DNA of 64,000 nt from Streptomyces griseoaurantiacus. Lineage in GTDB: Bacteria; Actinomycetota; Actinomycetes; Streptomycetales; Streptomycetaceae. The notes below the pieces were generated by a model. That model saw only the letters and a program-made list of their open reading frames with translations. It did not search any database and was not told the origin of the DNA. The stretch spans positions 62,001-126,000 of the forward strand of contig BNBP01000009.1 in NCBI GenBank assembly GCA_014656015.1, read 5' to 3'. This document shows positions 37,181 through 46,714 of the stretch, in pieces. Positions within the stretch are counted from its first letter, which is position 1. Every line of letters begins with the position of its first letter. The position numbers were made by a program, and so were the translations under genes.

Positions 37181-37585
37181 ATGCCCCCCAAGGGACGTCA
37201 GGGCGCTGCCAAGAAGGTGCGCCGCAAGGAAAAGAAGAACGTCGCTCACGGCCACGCGCACATCAAGAGCACGTTCAACAACACCATCGTTTCGATCACC
37301 GACCCGACCGGCAACGTGATCTCCTGGGCCTCCGCCGGCCACGTCGGCTTCAAGGGCTCCCGGAAGTCCACGCCGTTCGCCGCGCAGATGGCCGCCGAGT
37401 CGGCCGCCCGTCGTGCGCAGGAGCACGGCATGCGCAAGGTCGACGTGTTCGTCAAGGGCCCGGGCTCCGGTCGTGAGACCGCGATCCGTTCCCTGCAGGC
37501 CACGGGCCTCGAGGTCGGCTCCATCCAGGACGTCACCCCGACCCCGCACAACGGCTGCCGTCCGCCGAAGCGCCGTCGCGTCTGA
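37181..37585 (+). CDS. rpsK: 30S ribosomal protein S11
   Basis: 134-residue S11 of the 30S platform. Contains [23 protein letters not shown] core, [11 protein letters not shown] and the invariant C-terminus [19 protein letters not shown] precedes ATG 37181. The last 35 coding bases plus 4 bases after the stop are duplicated downstream at 37652-37690. Confidence 0.97.
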   Translation: MPPKGRQGAAKKVRRKEKKNVAHGHAHIKSTFNNTIVSITDPTGNVISWASAGHVGFKGSRKSTPFAAQMAAESAARRAQEHGMRKVDVFVKGPGSGRETAIRSLQATGLEVGSIQDVTPTPHNGCRPPKRRRV

Positions 37586-37690
37586 CGCATCGGCTCGGGC
37601 GGACGGGTGTCCGGCTGGGGGTGCGGGGGTCGTCCCCCGCATGGTCGCAGCACGGCTGCCGTCCGCCGAAGCGCCGTCGCGTCTGACGCA
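37551..37690 (+). repeat. 39-bp direct repeat: rpsK 3' end duplicated
   Basis: 37551-37589 (end of rpsK including its stop) and 37652-37690 (intergenic) are identical over 39 bases, offset 101. The second copy preserves the codons [10 protein letters not shown] and the stop but has no rpsK body upstream. Confidence 0.9.
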
Positions 37691-37839
37691 CGGCCGCTTC
37701 GTTCGGCTTGGGGTAGGGGCGGTACGGCTCGCAAGGGCCGTGCCGCCCGTACCCTTGCAGTACCCGCGCTTCTCACCGAGTGCGGTTTCCGTCGGGCGTC
37801 AAATAGCGGGCGTCCACGAAAGAAGGATCTGATCCACAC

Positions 37840-38862
37840 ATGCTGATCGCTCAGCGTCCCTCGTTGACCGAAGAGGTCGTCGACGAGTTCCGCTCCCGGT
37901 TCGTGATCGAGCCGCTGGAGCCGGGCTTCGGTTACACCCTCGGCAACTCCCTCCGCCGTACCCTCCTGTCCTCGATCCCCGGTGCCGCCGTCACGAGCAT
38001 CCGGATCGACGGCGTCCTGCACGAGTTCACCACCGTGCCGGGCGTCAAGGAGGACGTCACCGACCTGATCCTCAACATCAAGCAGCTGGTCGTCTCCTCG
38101 GAGCACGACGAGCCGGTCGTGATGTACCTGCGCAAGCAGGGCCCGGGTCTGGTCACCGCCGCCGACATCGCGCCCCCGGCCGGTGTCGAGGTGCACAACC
38201 CCGACCTGGTCCTCGCCACGCTCAACGGCAAGGGCAAGCTGGAGATGGAGCTGACGGTCGAGCGCGGCCGCGGTTACGTCTCCGCCGTGCAGAACAAGCA
38301 GGTCGGCCAGGAGATCGGCCGGATCCCGGTCGACTCGATCTACTCGCCGGTCCTGAAGGTCACGTACAAGGTCGAGGCCACGCGTGTCGAGCAGCGCACC
38401 GACTTCGACAAGCTGATCGTCGACGTCGAGACGAAGCAGGCGATGCGTCCCCGTGACGCCATGGCCTCCGCCGGCAAGACCCTGGTCGAGCTGTTCGGTC
38501 TCGCCCGCGAGCTGAACATCGACGCCGAGGGCATCGACATGGGTCCGTCCCCGACGGACGCGGCGCTGGCGGCCGACCTCGCGCTCCCCATCGAGGAGCT
38601 CGAGCTGACCGTCCGCTCGTACAACTGCCTCAAGCGCGAGGGCATCCACTCCGTGGGTGAGCTCGTGGCGCGGTCCGAGGCGGACCTGCTCGACATCCGC
38701 AACTTCGGTGCGAAGTCGATCGACGAGGTCAAGGCGAAGCTGGCCGGCATGGGCCTCGCGCTCAAGGACAGCCCGCCCGGATTCGACCCGACCGCCGCCG
38801 CCGACGCCTTCGGCGCCGACGACGACGCGGACGCCGGGTTCGTCGAGACCGAGCAGTACTAG
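37840..38862 (+). CDS. rpoA: DNA-directed RNA polymerase subunit alpha
   Basis: 340-residue alpha subunit. The N-terminal domain, for dimerisation and beta/beta' assembly, has [20 protein letters not shown] (residues 20-39 approximately). The C-terminal domain, contacting UP elements and activators, has [15 protein letters not shown] and [17 protein letters not shown]. Ends with the acidic tail [16 protein letters not shown] 37840 follows GAAGGAT. The 254-base gap upstream carries the rpsK tail repeat. Confidence 0.98.
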   Translation: MLIAQRPSLTEEVVDEFRSRFVIEPLEPGFGYTLGNSLRRTLLSSIPGAAVTSIRIDGVLHEFTTVPGVKEDVTDLILNIKQLVVSSEHDEPVVMYLRKQGPGLVTAADIAPPAGVEVHNPDLVLATLNGKGKLEMELTVERGRGYVSAVQNKQVGQEIGRIPVDSIYSPVLKVTYKVEATRVEQRTDFDKLIVDVETKQAMRPRDAMASAGKTLVELFGLARELNIDAEGIDMGPSPTDAALAADLALPIEELELTVRSYNCLKREGIHSVGELVARSEADLLDIRNFGAKSIDEVKAKLAGMGLALKDSPPGFDPTAAADAFGADDDADAGFVETEQY

Positions 38863-38867
38863 GAGTT

Positions 38868-38883
38868 CGGGCCTTTCGGCCCG
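38868..38883 (+). terminator. Short hairpin after rpoA
   Basis: CGGGCC-TTTC-GGCCCG, 5 bases after the rpoA stop. A weak terminator or processing signal; rplQ likely also receives read-through. Confidence 0.4.
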
Positions 38884-38906
38884 TACTTCGGCGCGGGGCG
38901 GCTGTC

Positions 38907-38954
38907 GCTTGTCGCGCAGTTCCCCGTGCCCCTTCCGGGCACGGCCCCTCGGGG
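38907..38954 (+). repeat. Streptomyces-type intergenic repeat before rplQ
   Basis: TTGTCGCGCAGTTCCCCGTG (38909-38928) followed by hairpins CCGTGCCC/GGGCACGG (38924-38944) and CCCCTCGGGG (38945-38954). Sequences of the CGCGCAGTTCCCCG type recur between genes in Streptomyces chromosomes, from memory. Confidence 0.5.
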
Positions 38955-39044
38955 CCCGTGTCCGGATCTTCGACAGGCGACCGCCTGCTCGGATACTGAC
39001 TCCGGTACCTGATACGGCCGGGGCAGACACCTAGGAGAAACACC

Positions 39045-39539
39045 ATGCCGAGGCCCACCAAGGGTGCCCGTCTGGGCGGCAGCGCCGCGCACGAGAAGCT
39101 CCTCCTCGCGAACCTCGCGAAGGCGCTCTTCGAGCACGGCCGCATCACCACCACCGAGGCGAAGGCGCGCAAGCTGCGTCCGTACGCCGAGCGTCTGGTC
39201 ACCAAGGCGAAGAAGGGCGACCTTCACAACCGCCGTCAGGTGCTCCAGGTGATCACGGACAAGAGCATCGTCCACACGCTCTTCACCGAGATCGGCCCGC
39301 GCTACGAGAACCGCCCGGGTGGCTACACCCGCATCACCAAGATCGGTAACCGCCGTGGCGACAACGCGCCCATGGCCGTCATCGAGCTGGTGGAGGCGCT
39401 GACCGTGGCGCAGGAGGCGACCGGCGAGGCCGAGGCCGCGACCAAGCGCGCCGCCAAGGACGCCGAGGCTTCCGAGACCAAGGTCGACACGACCAAGGCC
39501 GGCGACGAGGCCGAGGCCGAGGAGTCGAAGGACGCGTAG
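39045..39539 (+). CDS. rplQ: 50S ribosomal protein L17
   Basis: 164-residue L17 near the exit tunnel. Core [20 protein letters not shown] to [13 protein letters not shown] (about residue 117). A 45-residue acidic, Ala/Glu-rich C-terminal tail follows ([20 protein letters not shown] and on), longer than in most bacteria but usual for streptomycetes. TAGGAGAAAC precedes ATG 39045. Confidence 0.96.
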   Translation: MPRPTKGARLGGSAAHEKLLLANLAKALFEHGRITTTEAKARKLRPYAERLVTKAKKGDLHNRRQVLQVITDKSIVHTLFTEIGPRYENRPGGYTRITKIGNRRGDNAPMAVIELVEALTVAQEATGEAEAATKRAAKDAEASETKVDTTKAGDEAEAEESKDA

Positions 39540-39564
39540 GCGTCTCGCGCCCCGAGGGGTGTGG

Positions 39565-39598
39565 GCGGGCCCGTTCCTCTTCGGAGGGGCGGGCCCGC
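39565..39598 (+). terminator. Terminator of the alpha operon
   Basis: 15-bp stem (39565-39579 with 39584-39598, two G-U pairs) with a TTCG loop, followed by TTTCGTG. Confidence 0.88.
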
Positions 39599-39624
39599 TT
39601 TCGTGTGGCTGAGAGGATCTGTAC

Positions 39625-40491
39625 GTGAGTGACGAAGTGCGGCCCGGGTTCGTGCGTGTCCGGCTCGACCTCTCCTACGACGGGACCGAGTTCTCCGGGT
39701 GGGCCAAGCAGGCCGGCGGGCGGCGGACCGTGCAGGGGGAGGTCGAGGACGCGCTGCGGACGGTCACCCGGTCGCGGGAGACCTTCGAACTGACCGTGGC
39801 GGGGCGGACGGACGCCGGGGTGCACGCCCGCGGCCAGGTCGCCCATGTGGACCTCCCGCGCGAGGTGTGGGCCGAGCACCACGGCAAGCTGCTCAAGCGG
39901 CTCGCGGGGCGGCTGCCGAGGGACGTCAGGGTCTGGGCGCTGCGCGAGGCGCCCGCCGGCTTCGACGCCCGTTTCTCGGCGGTCTGGCGTCGCTACGCCT
40001 ACCGGGTCACCGACAACCCGGGCGGCGTCGACCCGCTGCTGCGCGGGCACGTCCTGTGGCACGACTGGCCGCTCGACGTCGACGCCATGAACGAGGCGGC
40101 GCGCGGGCTGCTGGGGGAGCACGACTTCGCCGCGTACTGCAAGAAGCGGGAGGGGGCCACGACCATCCGCACCCTCCAGGAGCTGAGCCTGGCGCGGGGC
40201 GGGGACGGCATCGTCACCGCGACCGTCCGCGCCGACGCCTTCTGCCACAACATGGTGCGCTCGCTGATCGGCGCGCTGCTGTTCGTGGGGGACGGGCACC
40301 GCGCCCCGGACTGGCCGGCGAAGGTGCTCGCGGCGGGCGTGCGGGACTCGGCGGTGCACGTCGTGCGGCCGCACGGACTGACGCTGGAGGAGGTCGGCTA
40401 TCCGGCCGACGAACTGCTCGCCGCGCGCAGCCGGGAGGCGCGCAACCGGCGCACCCTGCCGGGGGCCGCGCCCGGCGCGGGCTGCTGCTGA
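39625..40491 (+). CDS. truA: tRNA pseudouridine(38-40) synthase TruA
   Basis: 288-residue pseudouridine synthase acting on the anticodon stem-loop positions 38-40. Catalytic aspartate in [18 protein letters not shown]-terminal domain with [23 protein letters not shown] 39625 follows AGAGGAT. In many bacteria truA follows rplQ, as here, although a terminator separates them. Confidence 0.95.
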   Translation: MSDEVRPGFVRVRLDLSYDGTEFSGWAKQAGGRRTVQGEVEDALRTVTRSRETFELTVAGRTDAGVHARGQVAHVDLPREVWAEHHGKLLKRLAGRLPRDVRVWALREAPAGFDARFSAVWRRYAYRVTDNPGGVDPLLRGHVLWHDWPLDVDAMNEAARGLLGEHDFAAYCKKREGATTIRTLQELSLARGGDGIVTATVRADAFCHNMVRSLIGALLFVGDGHRAPDWPAKVLAAGVRDSAVHVVRPHGLTLEEVGYPADELLAARSREARNRRTLPGAAPGAGCC

Positions 40492-40497
40492 GCGGCC

Positions 40498-40523
40498 GGG
40501 CGGGAGGCGCGCTCCTCCCGCCC
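40498..40523 (+). terminator. Terminator after truA
   Basis: 10-bp stem GGGCGGGAGG (40498-40507) with CCTCCCGCCC (40514-40523), 6 bases after the stop. Confidence 0.75.
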
Positions 40524-40538
40524 CGTGCGGGCCGGGGT

Positions 40539-40748
40539 CTCTCGTTCGGATCGGGCCGGCTGGGAGGTGCGCTGCGACTTCGGCCGACCCGAGCGGGGTC
40601 CGGTGCGTGTCGCTGCAAGGCTGGGGAGGGCGCCGGGGCGGAGCCCTGGCAACCGACGACAACGCCGCTGGGGGCACCCCCACGCCCGTTCAGGGCGGTG
40701 GGGGAGTGCGTGCCGGACCCCGCGACGCCGGGGTGATCCGAACGAGAG
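40539..40748. repeat. 210-base intergenic block bounded by a 14-bp inverted repeat
   Basis: CTCTCGTTCGGATC (40539-40552) and GATCCGAACGAGAG (40735-40748) are perfect inverted repeats, the right one touching the end of the convergent gene at 40752. Inside are GGGGGCACCCCCACGCCC (about 40672-40689) and GGGCGGTGGGGG, the arms of an imperfect hairpin of a type common between Streptomyces genes. No transposase is present. Confidence 0.55.
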
Positions 40749-40751
40749 GCC

Positions 40752-41642
40752 CTACTTGCTCGCGGCGGCGGAGGCCTGGCTCTCGCCGCGCCGGTGGATC
40801 TGGCGGAAGGTGTACTCGGCGAGGTCGTCGCCGGCGGTGAAGACCTTGGTGTCCTTGGTCGTCACGTCCTTGCCTCCGGAGAAGCCGCCGAGCGTGAAGT
40901 AGGCGTAGCGGCCCACGGAGTTGCGGGTGGTGCGGCAGACCGAGGTGCGGCAGAAGGAGTCGATGCCGGAGCCTGGCAGCGAGGTGAGGATGCTCTTGTC
41001 GTCCGTGGCCTTGCGGGCCTTGGTCGCGTCGTCCGCGGTGTCGAAGACGGCCACGCCCACGGTGACCGCGACGCCGCCCTTGGTGGTGTACGTCACGCGC
41101 ATCACACGGGTGCAGCCGTTGGCCGTCAGCGCCTTGGGGAGCGTGCCGCGGACGGCGGAGGCGCAGTCGGTGGTGGAGGAGCGGGCGTGCTTGGTGTAGA
41201 CGCGCTCGTTGAGGGTGACCTGCGAGCCCGGGAACAGGGTGTCCGGACTGAGCGCGGCCTTGTCCTTCTTGGCGCTGGATATGAACTCCAGCGGGTCCAG
41301 CGGCGGTGGCGCGGAGGTCGGGTCGAACGAGGGTTCCGCGGCGGAGGTGGAGCCGCCGGGGAGGTCCGCGCTGCCGGGCAGGCTGTTGGTGGGCTTGCCG
41401 TCGGAACCGCTGTTGGCGGACACCACGGCGATCGCCACGGCGGTGCCGACGGCGACCGTGGCGACGGCGCCGCCGACGATCAGCAACAGCCGGCGCCGCT
41501 TGTTGCGCGACGCGGAGGCGTCGGCGAGTGCGGCCCAGTCCGGTGTGTCACTGGTGCTCTGATTGCCCCATTGCGGTTGCTGGGAGCCCGGTTTCCAGGG
41601 ATCCCACGGGGGCTCCCCCTGCCCATAACTCATGCGCCGCAT
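40752..41642 (-). CDS. Single-pass membrane protein of unknown function
   Basis: 296-residue protein. N-terminal 60 residues are Pro/Gln/Trp-rich and cytoplasmic (GEPPWDPWKPGSQQPQWGNQ). One transmembrane helix (LLLIVGGAVATVAVGTAVAI, about 55-75) precedes a Ser/Pro linker. An extracytoplasmic domain has paired cysteines (TTDCASAV, ANGCTRVM, SFCRTSVCRTT). The fold is not recognised. Start may be ATG 41642 or ATG 41633 (MSYGQG); neither has a clear ribosome-binding site. Conserved next to truA in streptomycetes as a hypothetical, from memory. Confidence 0.72.
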   Translation of the reverse strand: MRRMSYGQGEPPWDPWKPGSQQPQWGNQSTSDTPDWAALADASASRNKRRRLLLIVGGAVATVAVGTAVAIAVVSANSGSDGKPTNSLPGSADLPGGSTSAAEPSFDPTSAPPPLDPLEFISSAKKDKAALSPDTLFPGSQVTLNERVYTKHARSSTTDCASAVRGTLPKALTANGCTRVMRVTYTTKGGVAVTVGVAVFDTADDATKARKATDDKSILTSLPGSGIDSFCRTSVCRTTRNSVGRYAYFTLGGFSGGKDVTTKDTKVFTAGDDLAEYTFRQIHRRGESQASAAASK

Positions 41643-41758
41643 CTTAGACGTGCCCGGCGTGTCGCGGGCCATCCCCCGGGCCCCGGGGCCCGGCCCCGCG
41701 CGTGTGCCCAGGTCGGACGGCTGTGCGGTGCCGCTCGGGTGCCGGTCGGGTGGCCGTT

Positions 41759-41788
41759 TTGACCCGTCCGGGGTCACCCCGTTATTCT
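41759..41788 (+). promoter_or_regulatory. rplM-rpsI promoter
   Basis: TTGACC (41759-41764), 18-bp spacer, TATTCT (41783-41788). The leader of about 180 nt contains the palindrome CTCACGTGAG (41821-41830) and hairpin CGGTC-TCCGG-GACCG (41843-41857). Confidence 0.65.
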
Positions 41789-41972
41789 TCTAGTTCGTTG
41801 TGTGTATTGGCTTGCTCATTCTCACGTGAGGGGCCCTTACACCGGTCTCCGGGACCGATGACCAGCGACCCCATGTACGCGGTTTGCGTCGCCGCCGTGC
41901 GGTCAGGGCTGTCGTGATCGTCTTCGGTGACCTTGTCAGGACCATTCACTGAAGAAGCGAAGGCTACGAACC

Positions 41973-42416
41973 GTGCGTACGTACAGCCCCAAGCCCGGCG
42001 ATGTGACGCGCCAGTGGCACGTCATCGACGCTCAGGACGTCGTCCTGGGCCGTCTGGCCTCCACAGCTGCCTCCATCCTGCGCGGCAAGCACAAGCCGAT
42101 CTACGCGCCCCACGTCGACACCGGTGACTTCGTCATCATCATCAACGCCGACAAGGTGCACCTGTCCGGCAACAAGCGGACCCAGAAGATGGCGTACCGC
42201 CACTCCGGTTACCCGGGTGGTCTGCGCTCGGTCCGCTACGACGACCTGCTGGACAAGAACCCTGAGAAGGCCATCGAGAAGGCCGTCAAGGGCATGCTCC
42301 CCAAGAACACGCTGGGCCGTCAGATGCTCTCGAAGCTGAAGGTCTACAAGGGTGACCAGCACCCGCACGGCGCGCAGCAGCCGCAGCCGTTCGAGATCAC
42401 CCAGGTCGCGCAGTAA
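41973..42416 (+). CDS. rplM: 50S ribosomal protein L13
   Basis: 147-residue L13, an early 50S assembly protein. [20 protein letters not shown] start (GTG 41973), then [17 protein letters not shown] and [34 protein letters not shown] precedes. Operon with rpsI 42 bases downstream. Confidence 0.97.
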   Translation: MRTYSPKPGDVTRQWHVIDAQDVVLGRLASTAASILRGKHKPIYAPHVDTGDFVIIINADKVHLSGNKRTQKMAYRHSGYPGGLRSVRYDDLLDKNPEKAIEKAVKGMLPKNTLGRQMLSKLKVYKGDQHPHGAQQPQPFEITQVAQ

Positions 42417-42458
42417 GTCCGGCCACCCCCTAAGACTGAAGAGAAGCTGAGGAGAATC

Positions 42459-42971
42459 GTGGCCGAGACCACTGCCGAGCAGCCGCTCGAAGAGCTTGAC
42501 ATCGAGAGCTACACCAGCGAGTCCGAGGTGCCCGTCGAGGGCGAGTACACCTCCGAGTCGCTGTCGTCCCGTTTCGGTGAGCCCCAGCCGGCCGCCGGCC
42601 TGGGCCGTCGCAAGAACGCCATCGCCCGTGTCCGGATCGTCCCGGGCACCGGCAAGTGGAAGATCAACGGTCGCACCCTCGAGGACTACTTCCCGAACAA
42701 GGTGCACCAGCAGGAAGTCAACGAGCCCTTCAAGGTGCTGGAGCTCGAGGGCCGCTACGACGTCATCGCCCGCATCGCCGGCGGCGGCGTCTCCGGCCAG
42801 GCCGGTGCGCTCCGTCTCGGTGTCGCCCGCGCGCTGAACGAGGCCGACGTGGACAACAACCGCGGCGCGCTGAAGAAGGCGGGCTTCCTGCGCCGCGACG
42901 ACCGTGCGGTCGAGCGCAAGAAGGCCGGTCTGAAGAAGGCCCGCAAGGCCCCGCAGTACAGCAAGCGCTAG
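42459..42971 (+). CDS. rpsI: 30S ribosomal protein S9
   Basis: 170-residue S9 whose C-terminal tail contacts P-site tRNA. A 40-residue acidic N-terminal extension ([20 protein letters not shown] and on) is typical of actinobacteria. The core begins [20 protein letters not shown] and the tail is [12 protein letters not shown] 42459 follows GAGGAGAAT. Confidence 0.97.
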   Translation: MAETTAEQPLEELDIESYTSESEVPVEGEYTSESLSSRFGEPQPAAGLGRRKNAIARVRIVPGTGKWKINGRTLEDYFPNKVHQQEVNEPFKVLELEGRYDVIARIAGGGVSGQAGALRLGVARALNEADVDNNRGALKKAGFLRRDDRAVERKKAGLKKARKAPQYSKR

Positions 42972-43020
42972 TCGCGCCCCGGACCGCCTCCACCGGCGTC
43001 CGGACGCCGTACCGCCGAAT

Positions 43021-43055
43021 CCGCCCCGGAGGCACGTTCCGTGCCGCCGGGGCGG
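43021..43055 (+). terminator. Terminator after rpsI
   Basis: 15-bp stem with one mismatch (43021-43035 with 43041-43055), loop GTTCC, followed by TTCGTTTGCC. Confidence 0.85.
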
Positions 43056-43108
43056 TTCGTTTGCCGGGGAGTGGCCTTACCACAGGTTTATGCGGCTTGG
43101 GGTATGGC

Positions 43109-43138
43109 CTTCCCGTAACTTCCGGTACTTTCCGGTAT
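43109..43138 (+). promoter_or_regulatory. Three phased 10-bp repeats upstream of glmM
   Basis: CTTCCCGTAA, CTTCCGGTAC and TTTCCGGTAT in direct tandem, one helical turn each, 141 bases before the glmM start. Looks like a multi-site operator or activator region. Nothing else readable lies in the 43056-43278 gap. Confidence 0.55.
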
Positions 43139-43278
43139 GAACCCTCCGGCGCGGCTTCGCGCGGTACAACCTGAGGGCGGGCCCGGCGGTCAGACGTATG
43201 TCCGGGGGATGTGCGGGCCCCGGACAGTGCCCGACACTCGCACGAGCCGCACTTTCTGAGCACTTCGGAGGCACCACT

Positions 43279-44637
43279 GTGGGACGACTCTTCGGCACGG
43301 ACGGCGTGCGCGGTGTCGCCAACGCGGATCTGACGGCGGAGCTCGCGCTCGGCCTCTCCGTCGCGGCGGCACACGTACTGGCCGAGGTGGGCTCGTTCGA
43401 GGGCCACCGGCCGAAGGCGGTCGTCGGGCGCGATCCCCGCGCCTCGGGGGAGTTCCTGGAAGCGGCAGTCGTCGCGGGTCTCGCCAGCGCGGGCGTGGAC
43501 GTCCTGCGCGTGGGCGTGCTGCCGACCCCGGCCGTGGCGTACCTGACCGGCGCGCTCGGCGCCGACCTCGGCGTGATGCTCTCCGCCAGCCACAACGCCA
43601 TGCCCGACAACGGCATCAAGTTCTTCGCCCGCGGCGGCCACAAGCTCGCCGACGAGCTGGAGGACCGCATCGAGTCCGTGTACGCCGAGCACCGCACCGG
43701 GGCCCCCTGGGAGCGCCCCACCGGCGCCGGCGTCGGCCGCGTCACCGACTACGAGGAGGGCTTCGACCGTTACGTCGCCCATCTCACCGGTGTCCTCCCC
43801 AACCGCCTCGACGGGCTGACCGTCGTCCTCGACGAGGCCCACGGCGCCGCCTCCCGCGTCTCCCCGGAGGCGTTCACCCGGGCCGGGGCCACCGTCGTCA
43901 CCATCGGCGCCGAGCCCGACGGCCTCAACATCAACGACGGCTGCGGCTCGACCCACCTGGACAAGCTCCGCGCCGCCGTCGTCGAGCACGGCGCCCACCT
44001 CGGCATCGCGCACGACGGCGACGCCGACCGCTGCCTGGCCGTGGACCACGAGGGCGCCGAGGTCGACGGCGACCAGATCCTCGCCGTGCTGGCCCTCGCC
44101 ATGCGCGAGCAGGGCACGCTGCGCGGGGACACGGTCGTCGCCACCGTCATGTCCAACCTCGGCTTCAAGCTGGCCATGGAGCGCGAGGGACTCACGCTGG
44201 TGCAGACCGCGGTCGGCGACCGCTACGTGCTGGAGGAGATGAAGGACAAGGACTACGCCCTCGGCGGCGAGCAGTCCGGACACGTCATCGTCCTCGACCA
44301 CGCGACGACCGGCGACGGTACGCTGACCGGCCTGCTGCTCGCCGCCCGGGTCGCCGGGACGGGCCGCACCCTCAAGGACCTCGCCTCCGTGATGGAGCGG
44401 CTGCCGCAGGTCCTGGTGAACGTGCCGGACGTGGACAAGTCCCGGGTGAAGACGTCCGCGGAGCTGGCGGCCGCGGTGACCGACGCGGAGCGGGAGCTCG
44501 GCACCACCGGACGCGTGCTGCTCCGCCCCTCCGGGACCGAGCCGCTGGTGCGGGTCATGGTGGAGGCGGCGGACATCGAGCAGGCCCGCTCGGTGGCGGG
44601 CCGGCTCGCGGACGCGGTCAAGTCCGCGCTGGGCTGA
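43279..44637 (+). CDS. glmM: Phosphoglucosamine mutase
   Basis: 452-residue phosphohexomutase making glucosamine-1-phosphate from glucosamine-6-phosphate for UDP-GlcNAc and peptidoglycan. Phosphoserine loop [12 protein letters not shown] (Ser104), metal loop [12 protein letters not shown], sugar loop GGEQSGH, phosphate site [19 protein letters not shown] 43279 follows CGGAGG; the frame extends upstream but the family starts at [14 protein letters not shown]. glmS, the preceding pathway step, is 2.5 kb downstream. Confidence 0.96.
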   Translation: MGRLFGTDGVRGVANADLTAELALGLSVAAAHVLAEVGSFEGHRPKAVVGRDPRASGEFLEAAVVAGLASAGVDVLRVGVLPTPAVAYLTGALGADLGVMLSASHNAMPDNGIKFFARGGHKLADELEDRIESVYAEHRTGAPWERPTGAGVGRVTDYEEGFDRYVAHLTGVLPNRLDGLTVVLDEAHGAASRVSPEAFTRAGATVVTIGAEPDGLNINDGCGSTHLDKLRAAVVEHGAHLGIAHDGDADRCLAVDHEGAEVDGDQILAVLALAMREQGTLRGDTVVATVMSNLGFKLAMEREGLTLVQTAVGDRYVLEEMKDKDYALGGEQSGHVIVLDHATTGDGTLTGLLLAARVAGTGRTLKDLASVMERLPQVLVNVPDVDKSRVKTSAELAAAVTDAERELGTTGRVLLRPSGTEPLVRVMVEAADIEQARSVAGRLADAVKSALG

Positions 44638-44655
44638 TCCGCCGACTTCCGCGGA

Positions 44656-44689
44656 GGGGGCGTGGGTTCCGTACGGAGCCCGCGCCCCC
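44656..44689 (+). terminator. Terminator after glmM
   Basis: 15-bp stem (44656-44670 with 44675-44689, two G-U pairs), loop GTAC, followed by TTCTTCC. It may serve the convergent DUF389 gene as well. Confidence 0.85.
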
Positions 44690-44720
44690 TTCTTCCTGGG
44701 AGCAGGCGTGCGGGTGCGGG

Positions 44721-45644
44721 TCAGGTGCGCGAGCGCGCCCAGAGCCACTTCTGCGTGAACAGCGTCGCCGTGCCCGCGAGCACGATGCCCGCGAGGTTCA
44801 GCAGCAACTGGTAGGCCGATCCCGCCGTCTGCCCGGTGTCGCCGTAGGAGAGCGCGACGGCGGCGTTCGCGGCGGCGGGGACGGTGGTGACCGAGATGGC
44901 GACGCCCACCAGGGCCCCGGACTTGGCCGAGGTCAGGGACAGGGTGCCCGCGATGCCGGCCAGCAGGGCCACCACGAAGGAGAAGGCGTCCGGGGCGTAC
45001 ACGAAGCCGGTGTTGGGGCGTTCCCCCTCCAGGCGGGCCTCGCTGAACAGCCCGAGTGCGTCCATCAGGAGGCTGAAGCCGACCGTCAGCACCATCGCGG
45101 CGGCGAAGCCGAGGAGCAGGGCGAGCAGGGAACGCAGGGCCAGGCGCGGGGCGCGCCGCACGATCGCCGTGGACAGGCCCGCCAGCGGGCCGAACTCCGG
45201 GCCCACCGCCATCGCCCCCACGATCAGCACGGCGTTGTCCAGGACGACACCGCACGCCGCGATCATCGTGGCCAGCGTGAGGAAGGCGAGGTAGGTGGCC
45301 GACAGCGTCGACTCCTCGTGGGTGGCCTCGCTGAGCTGTTCCCACAGCACCGCGTCGGCGCCCTCGCCCGGCGCGTCCTTCTCGGCCTCGTCGGCCCGCC
45401 GGGACAGCGACAGGTCGATGGACTCGACGGCGATCGAGCCGGCCTCGTCGAGCCCCAGCTTCCGCAGGGAGGCGATGAGTTCGTCGCCGGCCTCGCGCGC
45501 CACGTCGCACATCACGACGTCCCCGGCCGGATCGCGGGCGGCGCCCGGGAGCACCACGAGGTGTGTGGTGCCGACGTTCTCCTCGATCACCCGGACCACG
45601 TCCTCGGTCCGCTCCGCCGGGGTGATCAGTCGCAGGTGCAGCAT
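44721..45644 (-). CDS. DUF389 family membrane protein
   Basis: 307-residue membrane protein. The N-terminal 110 residues are soluble (LHLRLITPAERTEDVVRVIE), then about six hydrophobic segments include LAFLTLATMIAACGVVLDNA, VLIVGAMAVGPEFGPLAGLS (the DUF389 signature) and NAAVALSYGDTGQTAGSAYQ. Function is unknown. It lies 34 bases after coaA on the same strand and is probably cotranscribed. Confidence 0.85.
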   Translation of the reverse strand: MLHLRLITPAERTEDVVRVIEENVGTTHLVVLPGAARDPAGDVVMCDVAREAGDELIASLRKLGLDEAGSIAVESIDLSLSRRADEAEKDAPGEGADAVLWEQLSEATHEESTLSATYLAFLTLATMIAACGVVLDNAVLIVGAMAVGPEFGPLAGLSTAIVRRAPRLALRSLLALLLGFAAAMVLTVGFSLLMDALGLFSEARLEGERPNTGFVYAPDAFSFVVALLAGIAGTLSLTSAKSGALVGVAISVTTVPAAANAAVALSYGDTGQTAGSAYQLLLNLAGIVLAGTATLFTQKWLWARSRT

Positions 45645-45678
45645 GCCCGCAGCGTAGCCGGGCGCGGGGCCGCCGCCG

Positions 45679-46668
45679 TCAGAGCTTGCGCAGGCTCAGG
45701 CGCTGCACGGTGTGGTCGGGTCCCTTGCGCAGAACCAGGGCGGCGCGGCCGCGGGTGGGGGCGATGTTCTCCACCAGGTTGGGCATGTTGATGGTCCGCC
45801 ACATGGTGCGCGCGTAGTCGAGGGCCTCCTCCTCCGACACCTGGGTGTACTTGCGGAAGTACGAGGAGGGGTCCTGGAAGGCGGTCGCGCGCAGCTTCCT
45901 GAACCGGCTCAGGTACCAGCGTTCGATGTCCTCGATGCGGGCGTCGACGTACACGCTGAAGTCGAAGTAGTCGGCGAGCCCCACGCGGGTGCGGCCGTCG
46001 GTGCCGGGGAGCGCGGGCTGCAGGACGTTGAGGCCCTCGACGATCAGGATGTCGGGGCGCCGTACGACGAGCCGGTCGCCGGGGACGATGTCGTAGATGA
46101 GGTGCGAGTAGACGGGTGCGCTGACCTCGTCCTTGCCGGCCTTGATGTCGGCGACGAAGCGGGTGAGGGCCCGCCGGTCGTAGGACTCGGGGAAACCCTT
46201 CCGCGCCATCAGGCCGCGCGCCTGGAGCTCCTTGGTGGGCAGCAGGAAGCCGTCGGTGGTGACCAGTTCGACGCGCGGGTGCTCGGGCCAGCGGGAGAGC
46301 AGGGCGCGCAGCAGCCGGGACACGGTCGACTTGCCGACCGCGACGGAACCGGCGACACCTATGACGAAGGGGGTGCCGGACTGCGAACCCTGCTCGCCGA
46401 GGAAGGTGTTGAGCGCGCCGCGCAGCTTGTCGGTGGCGCCGACGTACAGGTTGAGCAGCCGGGAGAGCGGGAGGTAGATGTCCCGCACCTCGTCGAGGTC
46501 GATGACGTCGCCGAGGCCACGCAGCTTCTCGACCTCATCGGCGGTGAGCGGCAGCGGCGTCTTGTCGCGCAGCGCGCTCCACTCCGCGCGGGTGAGGTCG
46601 ACGTAGGGAGTCGCCTCCGGCCTGGACCGGTGGGCGCTCCTGGGCATCGGGGAGACCGGAGAGATCAC
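45679..46668 (-). CDS. coaA: Pantothenate kinase, type I
   Basis: 329-residue kinase for the first, feedback-controlled step of coenzyme A synthesis. P-loop [17 protein letters not shown] (about residues 102-118), then [20 protein letters not shown] and EGLNVLQ. GTG start at 46668; ATG at 46647 (MPRSAHRS) is an alternative. Part of a leftward run: 75-aa ORF, coaA, DUF389 gene. Confidence 0.94.
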   Translation of the reverse strand: MISPVSPMPRSAHRSRPEATPYVDLTRAEWSALRDKTPLPLTADEVEKLRGLGDVIDLDEVRDIYLPLSRLLNLYVGATDKLRGALNTFLGEQGSQSGTPFVIGVAGSVAVGKSTVSRLLRALLSRWPEHPRVELVTTDGFLLPTKELQARGLMARKGFPESYDRRALTRFVADIKAGKDEVSAPVYSHLIYDIVPGDRLVVRRPDILIVEGLNVLQPALPGTDGRTRVGLADYFDFSVYVDARIEDIERWYLSRFRKLRATAFQDPSSYFRKYTQVSEEEALDYARTMWRTINMPNLVENIAPTRGRAALVLRKGPDHTVQRLSLRKL

Positions 46669-46714
46669 AGTCCATTGTTACGGGAAGACGAACGGAAAGC
46701 CCGGGTGGGATGCG

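Noticed and set aside
37607..37846. 79-codon ORF across the rpsK-rpoA gap
   Set aside because: It reads through the duplicated rpsK tail in another frame and the rpoA leader; no ribosome-binding site or family.
42972..43278. Additional small gene between rpsI and glmM
   Set aside because: Only a terminator and the phased repeats were found; frames there extend into glmM without family support.
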